Source: Labilibacter sediminis
GTDB lineage: Bacteria > Bacteroidota > Bacteroidia > Bacteroidales > Marinilabiliaceae
NCBI RefSeq assembly: GCF_005877885.1
Contig: NZ_VCHY01000003.1
Location: 340,748-404,747 of the forward strand
Reading direction: 5' to 3'
DNA: 64,000 bases
Shown: piece by piece, positions 55,953 to 64,000 of the stretch
Position numbering within the stretch: the first letter of the stretch is position 1
Layout: the number at the start of each line of letters is the position of its first letter
The notes under the pieces: generated by a model
The model's database searches: none
Seen by the model: only the letters and a program-made list of their open reading frames with translations
What the model was told of the DNA's origin: nothing
Made by a program: the position numbers and the translations under genes

Positions 55953-56738
55953 ATGGATAAGTTAAATCTTCTGGTTGATAGATTAAAACGTTTTAGCAAG
56001 GTGTACCTGATGTTTTCAGGCGGACTTGACAGTTGTGCAATTTTAGGTGCAGCTAAATTAGCTCATACAGAAATAGTTCCGGTTTGGATCAATAATGGTT
56101 TTGGCAGAGCAGATGAGCAAAGCATCAGCCAGCAAGCTAAAAACATGGGAAATAATGATATTACTATCATTAATGTTATTCCGAATAGTCAGGTTGTTAA
56201 AAATCCGGAAGATAGATGCTATTACTGTAAAAATCAGATTATTTCTGCTATTAAGGAAATTGCAAATGGAGATGTAATTATTGATGGTACAACAGGGAGC
56301 GATACGGGTTATCGACCTGGTAAAAAAGCCTTGAATGAAAACAGAGTAATATCTCCATTAGCCGATTTAGAAATCTCATCGACAGAAGCCAGGCAAATAG
56401 CTTTAAGTCTTGGTGCAGATAAAACTATTGCAGATTTGGAAAGTTGTATGGCTACCCGGGTAAATTATAAAGTTCCTCTTTTAAATGATCAGTTATTAAA
56501 GCTTATAGAAATTGAACGTTTGGTGATAGATAAGATCAGGGATTATAATATACGCTGCAGGTTAGATGATGCAGATCATGTTAGAATAGAATTTGGAGCA
56601 CCGGAAAGTTATGTAGCTATAAGCGATAAGAATTTTAGGGAAACAGTAATGGCTATGGGCGAAAAAATAGCGTTATTTACAACTGTTGATTTAAAACCAT
56701 CGCGCCCCAATACGTATGATAAAAGAATAACACTATGA
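55953..56738 (+). CDS. larE: LarE, ATP-dependent sacrificial sulfur transferase
   Basis: The protein has 261 aa from the ATG at 55953; a TTG at 55902 would give 278 aa but adds an unlikely extension. It has the PP-loop MFSGGLDSCAILGAA for AMP formation, NPEDRCYYCKNQI and GTTGSDTGYRPG, and Cys165 in LESCMATRVNYKVP, the sacrificial sulfur-donor Cys position of Lactobacillus LarE (Cys176). It thiolates the pyridinium dicarboxylate mononucleotide produced by LarB in nickel-pincer cofactor synthesis. A lone Cys at that site suggests the sacrificial type, not the [4Fe-4S] type (inference). It overlaps larB by four bases (ATGA). Confidence 0.93.
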   Translation: MDKLNLLVDRLKRFSKVYLMFSGGLDSCAILGAAKLAHTEIVPVWINNGFGRADEQSISQQAKNMGNNDITIINVIPNSQVVKNPEDRCYYCKNQIISAIKEIANGDVIIDGTTGSDTGYRPGKKALNENRVISPLADLEISSTEARQIALSLGADKTIADLESCMATRVNYKVPLLNDQLLKLIEIERLVIDKIRDYNIRCRLDDADHVRIEFGAPESYVAISDKNFRETVMAMGEKIALFTTVDLKPSRPNTYDKRITL

Positions 56739-57475
56739 CTTTTGACGAATTATACGATAAAATAAAATCAGGAGATCTGTCGAAGACAGATGCAAAAAAA
56801 CATTTTTCACTGGATTGGATGGAAACCGCCAGTCGTTACATTTTGGATGTAAATAGAGGCATGCGAACCAATATTCCTGAAATTATTTATGGTGAGTATA
56901 AGTCCTTTGATCAAACCATTGAATTAACCTCAGAAATATTAAAGGAGCACCCTCGGGTTGTGATTTCCAGGAGTAAGTTTAATCAGGAAATTGCAGACAG
57001 CTTTAAAGCTGATTATGATGTAATAAAGGGTGAGAATGTGGTTTTGGTGGGTGAGTTGCCTAAGCAGTCGGGGCATATTTTGGTGGTGAGTGCAGGTTCG
57101 GCAGATCATCCTGTGACAGAAGAATGTGAGATTATATTAAAAGCTGTTGGAGTAAATCCAATTGTTTTTGAGGATAGAGGAATTGCACATCCTACGCGTG
57201 TAATTGAAGCTATTCAGAATGGAATAGAAAAAGATGTAAAAGCTATTATTGTGGTTGCAGGTATGGAAGGAGCATTGGCTCCTTTTGTGGCTTCGTTGGT
57301 TTCATTACCGGTAATTGGTGTACCAACTTCAGTGGGGTATGGTTTTAGAGCAAAAGAAGCTGCATTAACTTCGATGCTGGCCTCTTGTGCACCTAATTTA
57401 ACAGTGGTAAATATTGATGGCGGATTAAGGGCTGCCGTAGTAGCCGCGTTGATTGCAAAAAATAGTCATGCATAG
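56735..57475 (+). CDS. larB: LarB, nickel-pincer cofactor biosynthesis carboxylase/hydrolase
   Basis: The 246-aa protein has a PurE-like domain in the C-terminal half: VVSAGSADHPVTEECEI, GVNPIVFEDRGIAHPTR, IIVVAGMEGALAPFVASLVS and VIGVPTSVGYGF. LarB carboxylates the nicotinate ring of NaAD and cleaves the phosphoanhydride, giving the first intermediate. Length and motifs are normal. It sits between larE (four-base overlap) and larC (38-bp gap). Confidence 0.94.
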   Translation: MTFDELYDKIKSGDLSKTDAKKHFSLDWMETASRYILDVNRGMRTNIPEIIYGEYKSFDQTIELTSEILKEHPRVVISRSKFNQEIADSFKADYDVIKGENVVLVGELPKQSGHILVVSAGSADHPVTEECEIILKAVGVNPIVFEDRGIAHPTRVIEAIQNGIEKDVKAIIVVAGMEGALAPFVASLVSLPVIGVPTSVGYGFRAKEAALTSMLASCAPNLTVVNIDGGLRAAVVAALIAKNSHA

Positions 57476-57513
57476 TTTTTGTTAATGATAAAGGTATTAT
57501 TAAAGTATAATTG

Positions 57514-58302
57514 ATGAATTTATTATTAAATCCAAGTGGAGGAATAGCCGGAGATATGTTTGCCGGGGCCTTAATTTCGGCAGGGGCAGACGAAAAAGTA
57601 ATGCTTGATGCCATGTCGCTTGCTGCTTCTAAAATTGGAGAAGCCAAAATATGGGTTGAAAAAACAGAGGATGGGGCATGCCGTCTAAAAATGGAAATGC
57701 ATCATAATCATGGTCATTTAGCTGCGTCTAAGGCCAGGGTGATATTAAGTGAGTTACTGATTGAGTTAAGTATTGTTGATCCTTATATTAGTTTTGCCAG
57801 GGATGTTTTAGAAATACTCATCGCCGCAGAAAAGCAGGCCCATAGCGAAAATACTTTTCTAACAGATCATCACCATCATCACACTCACGATCATAGGCAC
57901 CACCATCATCACCATGAGAATGAGGAAGCATGGTTACACGAAGCACAGGACATTATCATTGATATTATTGGGGCTACCGTTGGAATGCAGTTATTAAAGG
58001 CGCCAACAACAGCGGCATTGATTAAGCCTGTTTCGCTTGGCGGAGGACGTATAAAGTTTTCTCATGGAGAAATGAGCGTTCCTGCTCCGGCAACAAAAAT
58101 TATTACAGAGAAATTTGGCATTATAACGGCGATGGGCCCCATTGATGTGGAATTATGTACCCCAACTGGTTCTGCAATTCTGGCTGCTTTAAAAGCTGAT
58201 GTTTTAACAGCCTTTGATGAAGATGAGAATAATTCGGTAAAAGGGCATTCAAGAGGGAGCAAGGATTTACCCATACCTCCGTTGACGATTTATTTAAAGT
58301 AA
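57514..58302 (+). CDS. larC: LarC N-terminal-type protein, short, with His-rich loop
   Basis: The protein has 262 aa from the ATG at 57514 (a TTG lies three bases earlier). It has the LarC start LNPSGGIAGDMFAGALISAG, a long His-rich stretch (about 119-134; HHHHTHDHRHHHHHH), and the block GGGRIKFSHGEMSVPAPAT with ELCTPTGSAILAAL. LarC is normally about 400 aa and inserts nickel into the cofactor with CTP. Here the protein ends after RGSKDLPIPPLTIYLK, at the end of the N-terminal half, and no LarC2-like segment follows before the terminator. It is therefore either a LarC1-only form or a truncated gene. No larA is in the window. Confidence 0.85.
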   Translation: MNLLLNPSGGIAGDMFAGALISAGADEKVMLDAMSLAASKIGEAKIWVEKTEDGACRLKMEMHHNHGHLAASKARVILSELLIELSIVDPYISFARDVLEILIAAEKQAHSENTFLTDHHHHHTHDHRHHHHHHENEEAWLHEAQDIIIDIIGATVGMQLLKAPTTAALIKPVSLGGGRIKFSHGEMSVPAPATKIITEKFGIITAMGPIDVELCTPTGSAILAALKADVLTAFDEDENNSVKGHSRGSKDLPIPPLTIYLK

Positions 58303-58304
58303 AA

Positions 58305-58326
58305 AAGCTGCCAATGGCAGCTTAAA
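58305..58326. terminator. Terminator between larC and the Crp/Fnr gene
   Basis: Perfect 8-bp stem AAGCTGCC / GGCAGCTT (58305-58312 with 58316-58323), three-base loop. AAAAAA precedes it, so it gives a T tract on the minus strand for the Crp/Fnr gene that stops at 58348. On the plus strand it is followed by a weaker AAATTTTTA. Confidence 0.8.
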
Positions 58327-58347
58327 TTTTTATGTTTTTTTACGTAA

Positions 58348-59055
58348 TTAAACGTAAACGTTTCCAATTTTAATGAGTTTTGGAATATTTAAAAGTTTAA
58401 TTTTTCGTCCGTTTAGCTCAATTAATTTATCTGATTTAAACTCAGATAATAACCTGATCACCGATTCTGTTGCGGTACCTACCATGTTTGCTAACTCTTC
58501 TCTTGTTAAAGAAATTTGTAAGGTATGATCTTCATCCAGCTCAAAAGTATCCATTAATAAAAGCAATACTTCTGCCAATCTCTCTCTAACAGTTTTTTGT
58601 GCAATATCGGTAAGGAATTTGTTTGATTCACCTAACTCTTTACAGGTTAGCTTCATCAAAGTCATTGAAAAAGTTGGGTTCTCCTTTAAAAGGTTGGCCA
58701 AAGTTTCTCCCGGTAAATAACAAAGTACAGTATCCTGAATAACTTTAGAAGTACTACATGCCAATTCATCACTAATTACAGATCTAAAACCAATTAATTC
58801 GCCAGGCTTAGCAAATCTGATAATCTGCTCTTTGCCATCAAAACCAGTTTTAAAAACCTTTAATATCCCTTCAATAACTAAAAAAGTTCCGTTAATTCTG
58901 CTGCCTTCGTGGTATACTGTATTTCCCCGTTTATGTATGGTGCAATTCATCGACTGGTAAACAACCTCCAGTTGTTCATCAGTAACACCTTTGAAGATAT
59001 CAAATGCACGTAAATCTACAGGCTCATTGTAAGGAACACTTTGAACATTCTTCAT
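58348..59055 (-). CDS. Crp/Fnr-family transcriptional regulator
   Basis: The 235-aa protein has a cyclic-nucleotide-binding-like beta barrel (about 20-140) with GNTVYHEGSRINGTFLVIEG and FAKPGELIGFRSVISDE. A winged-helix HTH (about 165-235) contains LTREELANMVGTATESVIRL. No cluster of Cys for an Fe-S sensor is present, so it is not a classical Fnr. Ligand unknown. It is convergent with larEBC, 46 bp away, so it may or may not regulate those genes. A 359-bp gap follows upstream. Confidence 0.92.
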   Translation of the reverse strand: MKNVQSVPYNEPVDLRAFDIFKGVTDEQLEVVYQSMNCTIHKRGNTVYHEGSRINGTFLVIEGILKVFKTGFDGKEQIIRFAKPGELIGFRSVISDELACSTSKVIQDTVLCYLPGETLANLLKENPTFSMTLMKLTCKELGESNKFLTDIAQKTVRERLAEVLLLLMDTFELDEDHTLQISLTREELANMVGTATESVIRLLSEFKSDKLIELNGRKIKLLNIPKLIKIGNVYV

Positions 59056-59414
59056 TCCCTTTAGTTTATTATTTTGATTTCCAATCCTTGAAATAATATC
59101 ATTAATTCTGACTAAATTAATATTTATTCACAACAAGAAAATACTGAATGTAAATAAATCATTAATTTGCTTTAACAAAGATATAAATAAAGATGTAAGT
59201 TTATATTATATCGTATAATCTAAGTATATAGATGATGTAATCTTCTGTTTTGTTTTATTTAAATGTTAATTTCCTGATATGGTATTGTATTCATTCAAAG
59301 CAGATATAAGTATTTGCTATTAAAAAGTAAACCATAATAAATCATTGTAGACTTCTATAAAAATTAAGAAATTAGTTTGACTTTTGAACTATAGTGATGA
59401 TAAAAATTTAGAAT
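59056..59414. other. 359-bp intergenic region between the Crp/Fnr and osmC genes
   Basis: The two genes diverge from this region, so promoters for both must lie here. It is AT-rich, with no reading frame of note and no clear hairpin. I did not find a convincing Crp-type palindrome or a good TAnnTTTG box that could be defended by eye. Confidence 0.5.
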
Positions 59415-59834
59415 ATGAAAGCAAAAGTAGATTTAAATTGGATTGAGAATATGACTTTTGAGTCAGAAATCAATGGCCATAAAATTAAAGTTGATGCAGG
59501 TGTTGAAAATGGTGGAAATGATGCAGGTGTTAGACCGAAGCCATTAATGCTGTTGGCTTTAGCAGGGTGTACGGGAATGGATGTGGTTTCTATTCTTAAA
59601 AAGATGCGGGTGCAATATGATGATTTAACTATTTCTGTTGAGGCTAATATGCGCGAAGAGCATCCAAAGTATTATGATGAAATGAAAGTGATTTACAACT
59701 TTAAAGGCAATGATTTACCGATGGATAAGCTTGAACGTGCAGTGCAATTATCGGAAGAACAATATTGTGGTGTATCGGCTTTGTATAAAATGGCTATTCC
59801 TGTAACAACAGAAATCAGGGTAAATGAAGAATAG
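59415..59834 (+). CDS. OsmC/Ohr-family peroxiredoxin-like protein
   Basis: The 139-aa protein shows the OsmC pattern with both peroxidatic cysteines: Cys52 in LLALAGCTGMDVVSILKK and Cys118 in SEEQYCGVSALYKMA. OsmC/Ohr proteins reduce organic hydroperoxides with thiol donors. The single gene is bounded by the long divergent gap and a 13-bp inverted repeat. Confidence 0.92.
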   Translation: MKAKVDLNWIENMTFESEINGHKIKVDAGVENGGNDAGVRPKPLMLLALAGCTGMDVVSILKKMRVQYDDLTISVEANMREEHPKYYDEMKVIYNFKGNDLPMDKLERAVQLSEEQYCGVSALYKMAIPVTTEIRVNEE

Positions 59835-59872
59835 AAATCAGAATTTTTTTAGAAATTAAAAGGATAAAACTA

Positions 59873-59915
59873 CATCATCCTAAACTAAGAAAATTAATTA
59901 ATGTTTAGGATGATG
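59873..59915. repeat. Perfect 13-bp inverted repeat between convergent genes
   Basis: Arms CATCATCCTAAAC (59873-59885) and GTTTAGGATGATG (59903-59915), separated by 17 bases, form an imperfectly looped hairpin between the convergent osmC and the DUF4380 gene. There is no long T tract right after it, so it is an unusual terminator, or a protein-binding site or RNA hairpin. Confidence 0.7.
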
Positions 59916-59935
59916 CTGTTAGTTCTTACCTGGTT

Positions 59936-60943
59936 TTATAACCGTTTTAGTATTTCTGTTATATCATCGTCCTGTTTTATTTTTTGTAATTCCCAGGTAA
60001 TGGTGTGTTGTATTTCTTCTCCAACGTTTAATATTTTTTCAGGACTTAAACATTCTAATTCTGCAAAAAGAGAGCACGAATAAATACTTGCACTTGTTCC
60101 TCCATCAGGATACCTGACTCCCTTAAGCGGAGTAAATCTTTCAATCATCAATACATTATCAATTAACCCTGCCACCCATCCTTGGGCATCAGCTGCTACT
60201 TTCTGATGTTTTTCTGGATGAGGAGTAAAGGTTAATAAGTTATCTTTAACCATACAGCTTTCTTGCCCCCAGTTTTTGGCATCGGGCCATACCGGTATAT
60301 TAAAACCTTTTTCAAATACACTTTCATTTGCCAAAGGCATCCAGGTGTTTTGGGGATATTTTATTTGCGATAAATTCCAAATGGTTAACGGGATAGTATC
60401 AATGGCTTCTGTTAATGCATTTTTTAGTTTTTTCAGCTTTTGATGAATATGAACCTGAGTACCTGTTTTATCGATAGTAATAGTGCGACTTAAGCGCACG
60501 CCCAATATATCGCTGAGCTGACTTGTGATTTTTACTCCATTTTTAAGGAGTTCATAATCATATGGAGTGCAGGTGATCCATGGATCAGGAATAAAACGGC
60601 TGCCCGTATATAAATGCGTATAGTCTTCAGAAGTAGGCAGTACCCTGTCTCCGCCATAATGTGGAGATTTCAATTCGCCAGATAAATACTTATTTGGCGA
60701 GTGTTGTTCTATATTCTCAATATCATGGTTTAAAAATAATAGGTTATCTTCTTCTGCAAAACCATAATAAACGATCCTGCCTATCTCAGGGGCTACAATT
60801 AAGTGAATTTCCTGATTTTTAATTTCAACAGAATTTTCCAGTCCCTTGAAAGTTATGGTTTCAACTTTTACCTGGTTGTTACAGTTGCAGGAAGTGAGCA
60901 CACTTGCTACTAAAAAGAGGGAGAGATATCGGAAGTGTTTCAT
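59936..60943 (-). CDS. DUF4380 lipoprotein
   Basis: The protein has 335 aa from the ATG at 60943; an earlier start at 60982 would put 13 residues before the signal. It has a lipoprotein signal with lipobox VLTSC at about residue 18. The mature protein starts with CNCNNQVKV and has SVEIKNQEIHLIVAPEIGRI, then NKYLSGELKSPHYGGDRVLP and FIPDPWITCTPYDYELL. Similar DUF4380 proteins are galactose-mutarotase-like in fold. The substrate is not known. It is close (43 bp) to the antiporter gene upstream on the same strand. Confidence 0.8.
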   Translation of the reverse strand: MKHFRYLSLFLVASVLTSCNCNNQVKVETITFKGLENSVEIKNQEIHLIVAPEIGRIVYYGFAEEDNLLFLNHDIENIEQHSPNKYLSGELKSPHYGGDRVLPTSEDYTHLYTGSRFIPDPWITCTPYDYELLKNGVKITSQLSDILGVRLSRTITIDKTGTQVHIHQKLKKLKNALTEAIDTIPLTIWNLSQIKYPQNTWMPLANESVFEKGFNIPVWPDAKNWGQESCMVKDNLLTFTPHPEKHQKVAADAQGWVAGLIDNVLMIERFTPLKGVRYPDGGTSASIYSCSLFAELECLSPEKILNVGEEIQHTITWELQKIKQDDDITEILKRL

Positions 60944-60985
60944 TTGTAAACAAATAGAGTTTGTTGGATGGTTAAGGTACAAAAT

Positions 60986-62578
60986 TTACTCAACCAGAAC
61001 TTCTGCAGTTCTTGATTTATTAATAATTTCATTGGCCAATCCTTTACCAACCTCTTCGTACAGACTAAAAACATAATGAGCACCTGCATTTTTTAGGATT
61101 TCAATTTCGTCGTTATAACGAGCTGTTGCGAAAATTTCAACGGGCCTGTCCAGGGCATTTAATCGTTTAATGGCAAAAATATTGTTCTGAAAATCTGGTA
61201 AGGCAAGTACTATTGTTTTTAGTTGGTTTGGATCTACTTTATCCCAAAACTCAGTATTGGTAGCATCGTGTAAAATAACGTTTCTTCCATATTGGGAATG
61301 TTTATCTACCCTTTGCTCATCAGAGTCCAAGCCTAAGATTTGTTCTTCATAGTTTTCTTTAATTCGGTCGTAAATGTTGGTGCCAACCGTTCCCATTCCT
61401 ATGATTAATACTTGAGCGTCTTTAAAATCAATTGGTCGTGTGTTGTTCTCATTACTTTGGTATTGACCAAATGAGCATATAAAATTTTGTCGTTTTTCGA
61501 ATATTAAATGGGCACGACCATTTAAGAAGGACGATATTATAAATGATATGGTTATACTTAATGCAATAATGATTAACCACTCACTATTAATTAGGCCAAC
61601 TTTGGTGGCCAATGCACCAACTATAAGTGCAAACTCCGAAAAGTTGGTTAGTGAAATGGATGCAAAATATGACGAATGAACCGGAAATTTAAAACGGGTT
61701 AAGGCAAAGTGATAAATAAAGGGTTTGGCTAGTAGAACAACACTGATAAGGATCGCTGCCAAAAGCGTTTGAAGGTTGGGTGTACCACTAAAGCCAATAC
61801 TTAAGAAAAAGGCAATTAAAAAGAAATCTTTAAAGTGTAAAAGATTTTTAGACAGCTCATTTGATTTTTCATGGTTTGAAATAATCATACCAAATATCAG
61901 AGCACCTAAATCAGGTTTTAAACCTACCAATTCAAACACCTCAGCTCCGGCAAGCGCCATTAAAAAACCAAATAAGGTGAGCATTTCACCATGACCACTT
62001 CTTTTAAGGATGTATAAAAAAACAGGTCTTAAAAATGGAGTTAGCAAAAGCAGCAAAGCATAAATGGAAGGGATATCACCTTTAGCCAGAGTTAAAAATA
62101 AAACTGCCAAAATATCCTGAATTACTAAAATTCCTATGGCTGCTCTACCTTCAGCGGTATTCAGGTTTCCGCGTTCTTCTAAAATTTTAATAACAAATAC
62201 CGTACTCGAAAAACTAAGCGCAAAGGCAATAATGAGTATTTGATTAAAAGTAAGTCCAACAAAATACGGCAGTTTTGTCAACGAAAGTGCGCCAACAATA
62301 AGCGTGGTGATGCAAACAGAGATAAGTGTGGAGATTAAACTTCCTCCTAAAATGGCCTTTTCGGCTAAGGATTTAATATTTAGTTTTAGTCCGATAGTAT
62401 ATAGCAACAGCAAAACCCCAATATCAGCTATTCCATCTAAAAGCTGACCATGTTCGGCGTTAATGCCATGTAAAATAAAACCTGCCATTAGAAAACCCAG
62501 CATAGGTGGTAAACCAATTCTTTTGATTAGATAACCCAACCCAAAAGCTATACCCATCCATACCGAGTCTAATGTCAT
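60986..62578 (-). CDS. CPA2-family cation/H+ antiporter with RCK_N domain
   Basis: The 530-aa inner-membrane protein has 12 or 13 TM segments (about 1-385) with the antiporter motifs GIADIGVLLLLYTIGLKLNI, SFSSTVFVIKILEERGNLNT and FLIAFFLSIGFSGTPNLQT. A cytosolic Rossmann-type RCK_N domain (about 400-530) has QVLIIGMGTVGTNIYDRIKE. The layout matches KefB/YbaL-type K+/H+ or Na+/H+ exchangers. Ion specificity is not readable. It precedes the DUF4380 lipoprotein. Confidence 0.92.
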   Translation of the reverse strand: MTLDSVWMGIAFGLGYLIKRIGLPPMLGFLMAGFILHGINAEHGQLLDGIADIGVLLLLYTIGLKLNIKSLAEKAILGGSLISTLISVCITTLIVGALSLTKLPYFVGLTFNQILIIAFALSFSSTVFVIKILEERGNLNTAEGRAAIGILVIQDILAVLFLTLAKGDIPSIYALLLLLTPFLRPVFLYILKRSGHGEMLTLFGFLMALAGAEVFELVGLKPDLGALIFGMIISNHEKSNELSKNLLHFKDFFLIAFFLSIGFSGTPNLQTLLAAILISVVLLAKPFIYHFALTRFKFPVHSSYFASISLTNFSEFALIVGALATKVGLINSEWLIIIALSITISFIISSFLNGRAHLIFEKRQNFICSFGQYQSNENNTRPIDFKDAQVLIIGMGTVGTNIYDRIKENYEEQILGLDSDEQRVDKHSQYGRNVILHDATNTEFWDKVDPNQLKTIVLALPDFQNNIFAIKRLNALDRPVEIFATARYNDEIEILKNAGAHYVFSLYEEVGKGLANEIINKSRTAEVLVE

Positions 62579-62628
62579 ATATTTATCTTTTAATCAATGT
62601 TTAACATGAATATTTAGTTGTGAGACTA

Positions 62629-63699
62629 CTATTTACATAAACGTTCAATGATCTCAACATGTTCAGAATACTCAGAACGAAGATCTGTACTTTGGGCCAA
62701 TGTAAAATCGCTAAAATCAAATCCGGGCGCTACAGCACAACTAACCAGACTATAGCCATATTGTCCCTTAATTTCTGCAGCAAACCAGGTATTAGGTTCT
62801 ACTGTATACTGTAAATGACCTTGAGCTTTATCGGAAAGCTCTACTTTTGAGTAGGTTCCTTTTTCAGAAATCATGTGAATGACCAAAGGCATGCCTTTAT
62901 GGAAAAACCATACTTCAGGTGATTTAATTTTATGGAAAGCCGAATATTGAGCATTGGCTAACAAGTAATAAATGGATGTTAATGCTGACTTGTCTGCGGT
63001 AAAGGTATGCGGTAAGGCTTTTTGATTCAATACCATGTCTGAGCGATAGACTTCCTTATACCAACCTCCTTCAGGATGTTCTTGCAACTGTAAATGATTT
63101 ACTATCTCCTTTGCCTGTTTGCCAATATAGTTAGCAGGAATATTTAAAAAGTTATTGTCTACAAAGTTTTGTAGTATACTTTGAGCCTCTGCCAGTTTTT
63201 CTTCCCAGTGCTTAATAGAGTTTTGGCCAATAATATCGGTAACACATTTAACTCCAACAAAAGGAATTTCATGGGAACGGCATACACGCGCAACTGCAAA
63301 TGATTCCATATCAAACACATCACCTGTACCATCTGCAGAGGTTAAAAACGTATCGCCGGTATTACAAATGCTGTCGAATTTCCAATCCTTAAAGAAAACG
63401 CAATGCTCAACTTCATGGGTAAAATCTTCCTTGTACGACACTCCAAAATTTTGGAGTTTTTCCATATCTCGGTCAATAAACGTTTTACAAAGATGAACGG
63501 AGCCGATATCGTATTTTATGGTTCCTGCTGTTCCAATATTTATTACAGCATCAGGGTGGTGCAAAAATATGGCCTGTTCAACAGCTAAAGCGGCAGCTAT
63601 TTTCCCAACCCCGGTTCTGCAATAGTGAAATTTACAGTCGGGCATGTTAAGTTGAACTCGTTCTTCTTCTACTGCGTATACAATTAATATATTTAGCAT
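62629..63699 (-). CDS. Nucleosidase-like domain fused to a Cupin_5 (DUF985) domain
   Basis: The 356-aa protein has an N-terminal phosphorylase/nucleosidase fold (about 1-190) with LNILIVYAVEEERVQLNM, INIGTAGTIKYDIGSVHLC and DMESFAVARVCRSHEIPFVG, where the Met-Glu-Ser matches the active-site Glu of MTA/SAH nucleosidases. The C-terminal half (about 200-356) has HPEGGWYKEVYRS, YYLLANAQYSAFHKIKSPEV and LVSCAVAPGFDFSDFTLA, the DUF985 cupin pattern. Substrate unknown; the fusion suggests that a nucleoside-derived sugar is handled by both parts. It is 50 bp before the antiporter gene on the same strand. Confidence 0.85.
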   Translation of the reverse strand: MLNILIVYAVEEERVQLNMPDCKFHYCRTGVGKIAAALAVEQAIFLHHPDAVINIGTAGTIKYDIGSVHLCKTFIDRDMEKLQNFGVSYKEDFTHEVEHCVFFKDWKFDSICNTGDTFLTSADGTGDVFDMESFAVARVCRSHEIPFVGVKCVTDIIGQNSIKHWEEKLAEAQSILQNFVDNNFLNIPANYIGKQAKEIVNHLQLQEHPEGGWYKEVYRSDMVLNQKALPHTFTADKSALTSIYYLLANAQYSAFHKIKSPEVWFFHKGMPLVIHMISEKGTYSKVELSDKAQGHLQYTVEPNTWFAAEIKGQYGYSLVSCAVAPGFDFSDFTLAQSTDLRSEYSEHVEIIERLCK

Positions 63700-64000
63700 A
63701 TGTATAGTGTTTTATACAAAAATACAGAACTATATAGGAAGATGAAGATAAAAACTCATTTAGTTTTAATACCAATTCTATTTTAAAGTGAGCCTTAAAT
63801 TGTTTTGAATATTTTTAGCTTAGACAAGGCGAATTATTGCGATAAATGAGTGCAGTATCAAGCTTGCTTGAATAATGCCGAAAGCAGCAATAATCATAAA
63901 ATAAAAATTGAGGCATAGCCATAGCTCATAGCCGTCAGGCTACAAATATGTTAAATAAGCGCATTACCGCAAATGCGGTAGAGTTTCCATATTTTTTAAA
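63700..64000. other. 301-bp noncoding right end with short palindromes
   Basis: No gene of confidence lies here. It contains a palindrome CAAGCTTG at 63879-63886, a short hairpin TAGCC/GGCTA near 63928-63942, and TACCGC(AAAT)GCGGTA at 63965-63980. The segment AGACAAGGCGAATTATTGCG looks to me like the conserved core of short dispersed repeats in some marine bacteria, but I cannot confirm this. The base composition is slightly different from the coding part. It may be a truncated repeat or MITE-like remnant continuing beyond the window. Confidence 0.35.

Noticed and set aside
57511..58350. A frameshift or programmed shift at the larC stop that would restore the C-terminal half
   Set aside because: Downstream of the stop at 58300-58302 there is only a hairpin terminator and the convergent Crp/Fnr gene, so no LarC2-like frame is available.
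63818..63895. A 25-codon reading frame on the minus strand in the right-end region (start MIIAAFGIIQAS)
   Set aside because: It is short, lies within a palindrome-rich noncoding segment and has no neighbour or start signal to support expression.

Overview
The window is ordinary chromosomal DNA, AT-rich and gene-dense, from a Bacteroidota bacterium. The best guess is a marine, T9SS-bearing member of the Marinilabiliales/Cytophagia side of the phylum. The evidence is a PorZ-like type IX secretion component with a C-terminal sorting-type domain, a TonB-dependent receptor with a CarboxypepD_reg domain, a bactofilin next to the ATP synthase genes, a DUF4380 lipoprotein, GAF/PAS proteins of the Bacteroidota kind, and many starts without a clear Shine-Dalgarno sequence. 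I saw no rRNA, tRNA, CRISPR array, transposase or phage gene.

Layout. (1) 1-5973, minus strand: a possible chorismatase-like protein, an RND/MMPL exporter, a short-chain prenyl diphosphate synthase, then atpD running off the left edge. (2) 6156-29160, plus strand: about 23 closely spaced genes ending at a strong hairpin terminator. They form one large chemosensory locus: YfiR-like protein, chemoreceptor, STAS protein, CheY, Hpt protein, CheA, two CheW, CheR, a histidine-kinase-like protein lacking its phospho-acceptor His, CheD, CheB, a PAS/GAF protein, a second CheR, a degenerate CheR, a receiver-less CheB and a GAF protein. It continues into a SiaA/SiaB/SiaC-like phosphatase-kinase-phosphoprotein module, a large ABCG-like transporter, a lipoprotein and a secreted protein. 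(3) 29213-36991, minus strand: Gfo/Idh oxidoreductase, a 916-aa propeller-like protein, PorZ, RdgB and a universal stress protein. (4) 37085-44745, plus strand: a cyclase-HD fusion, bactofilin, an AtpI-position membrane protein and atpBEFHAG. (5) 44814-54045: SPOR lipoprotein, a PhoB/PhoR-like pair, a PiT transporter with a PhoU-like tail, a TonB-dependent receptor and its beta-helix lipoprotein partner. (6) 54124-64000: acyl-CoA synthetase, larE-larB-larC for the nickel-pincer cofactor, a Crp/Fnr regulator, OsmC, a DUF4380 lipoprotein, a CPA2 antiporter and a nucleosidase-cupin fusion, followed by a noncoding, repeat-like right end.

The most unusual part is the 6-29 kb locus. A complete adaptation set, including pseudo-enzyme copies, sits in the same gene run as a Sia-type switch. 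The SiaC-like protein keeps Thr68, and the receptor ends in a CheR-tether-like pentapeptide (NYEKF). This suggests a non-flagellar chemosensory system whose output goes through a serine/threonine phosphorylation switch and perhaps a transporter. The output is inference from gene content and was not demonstrated.
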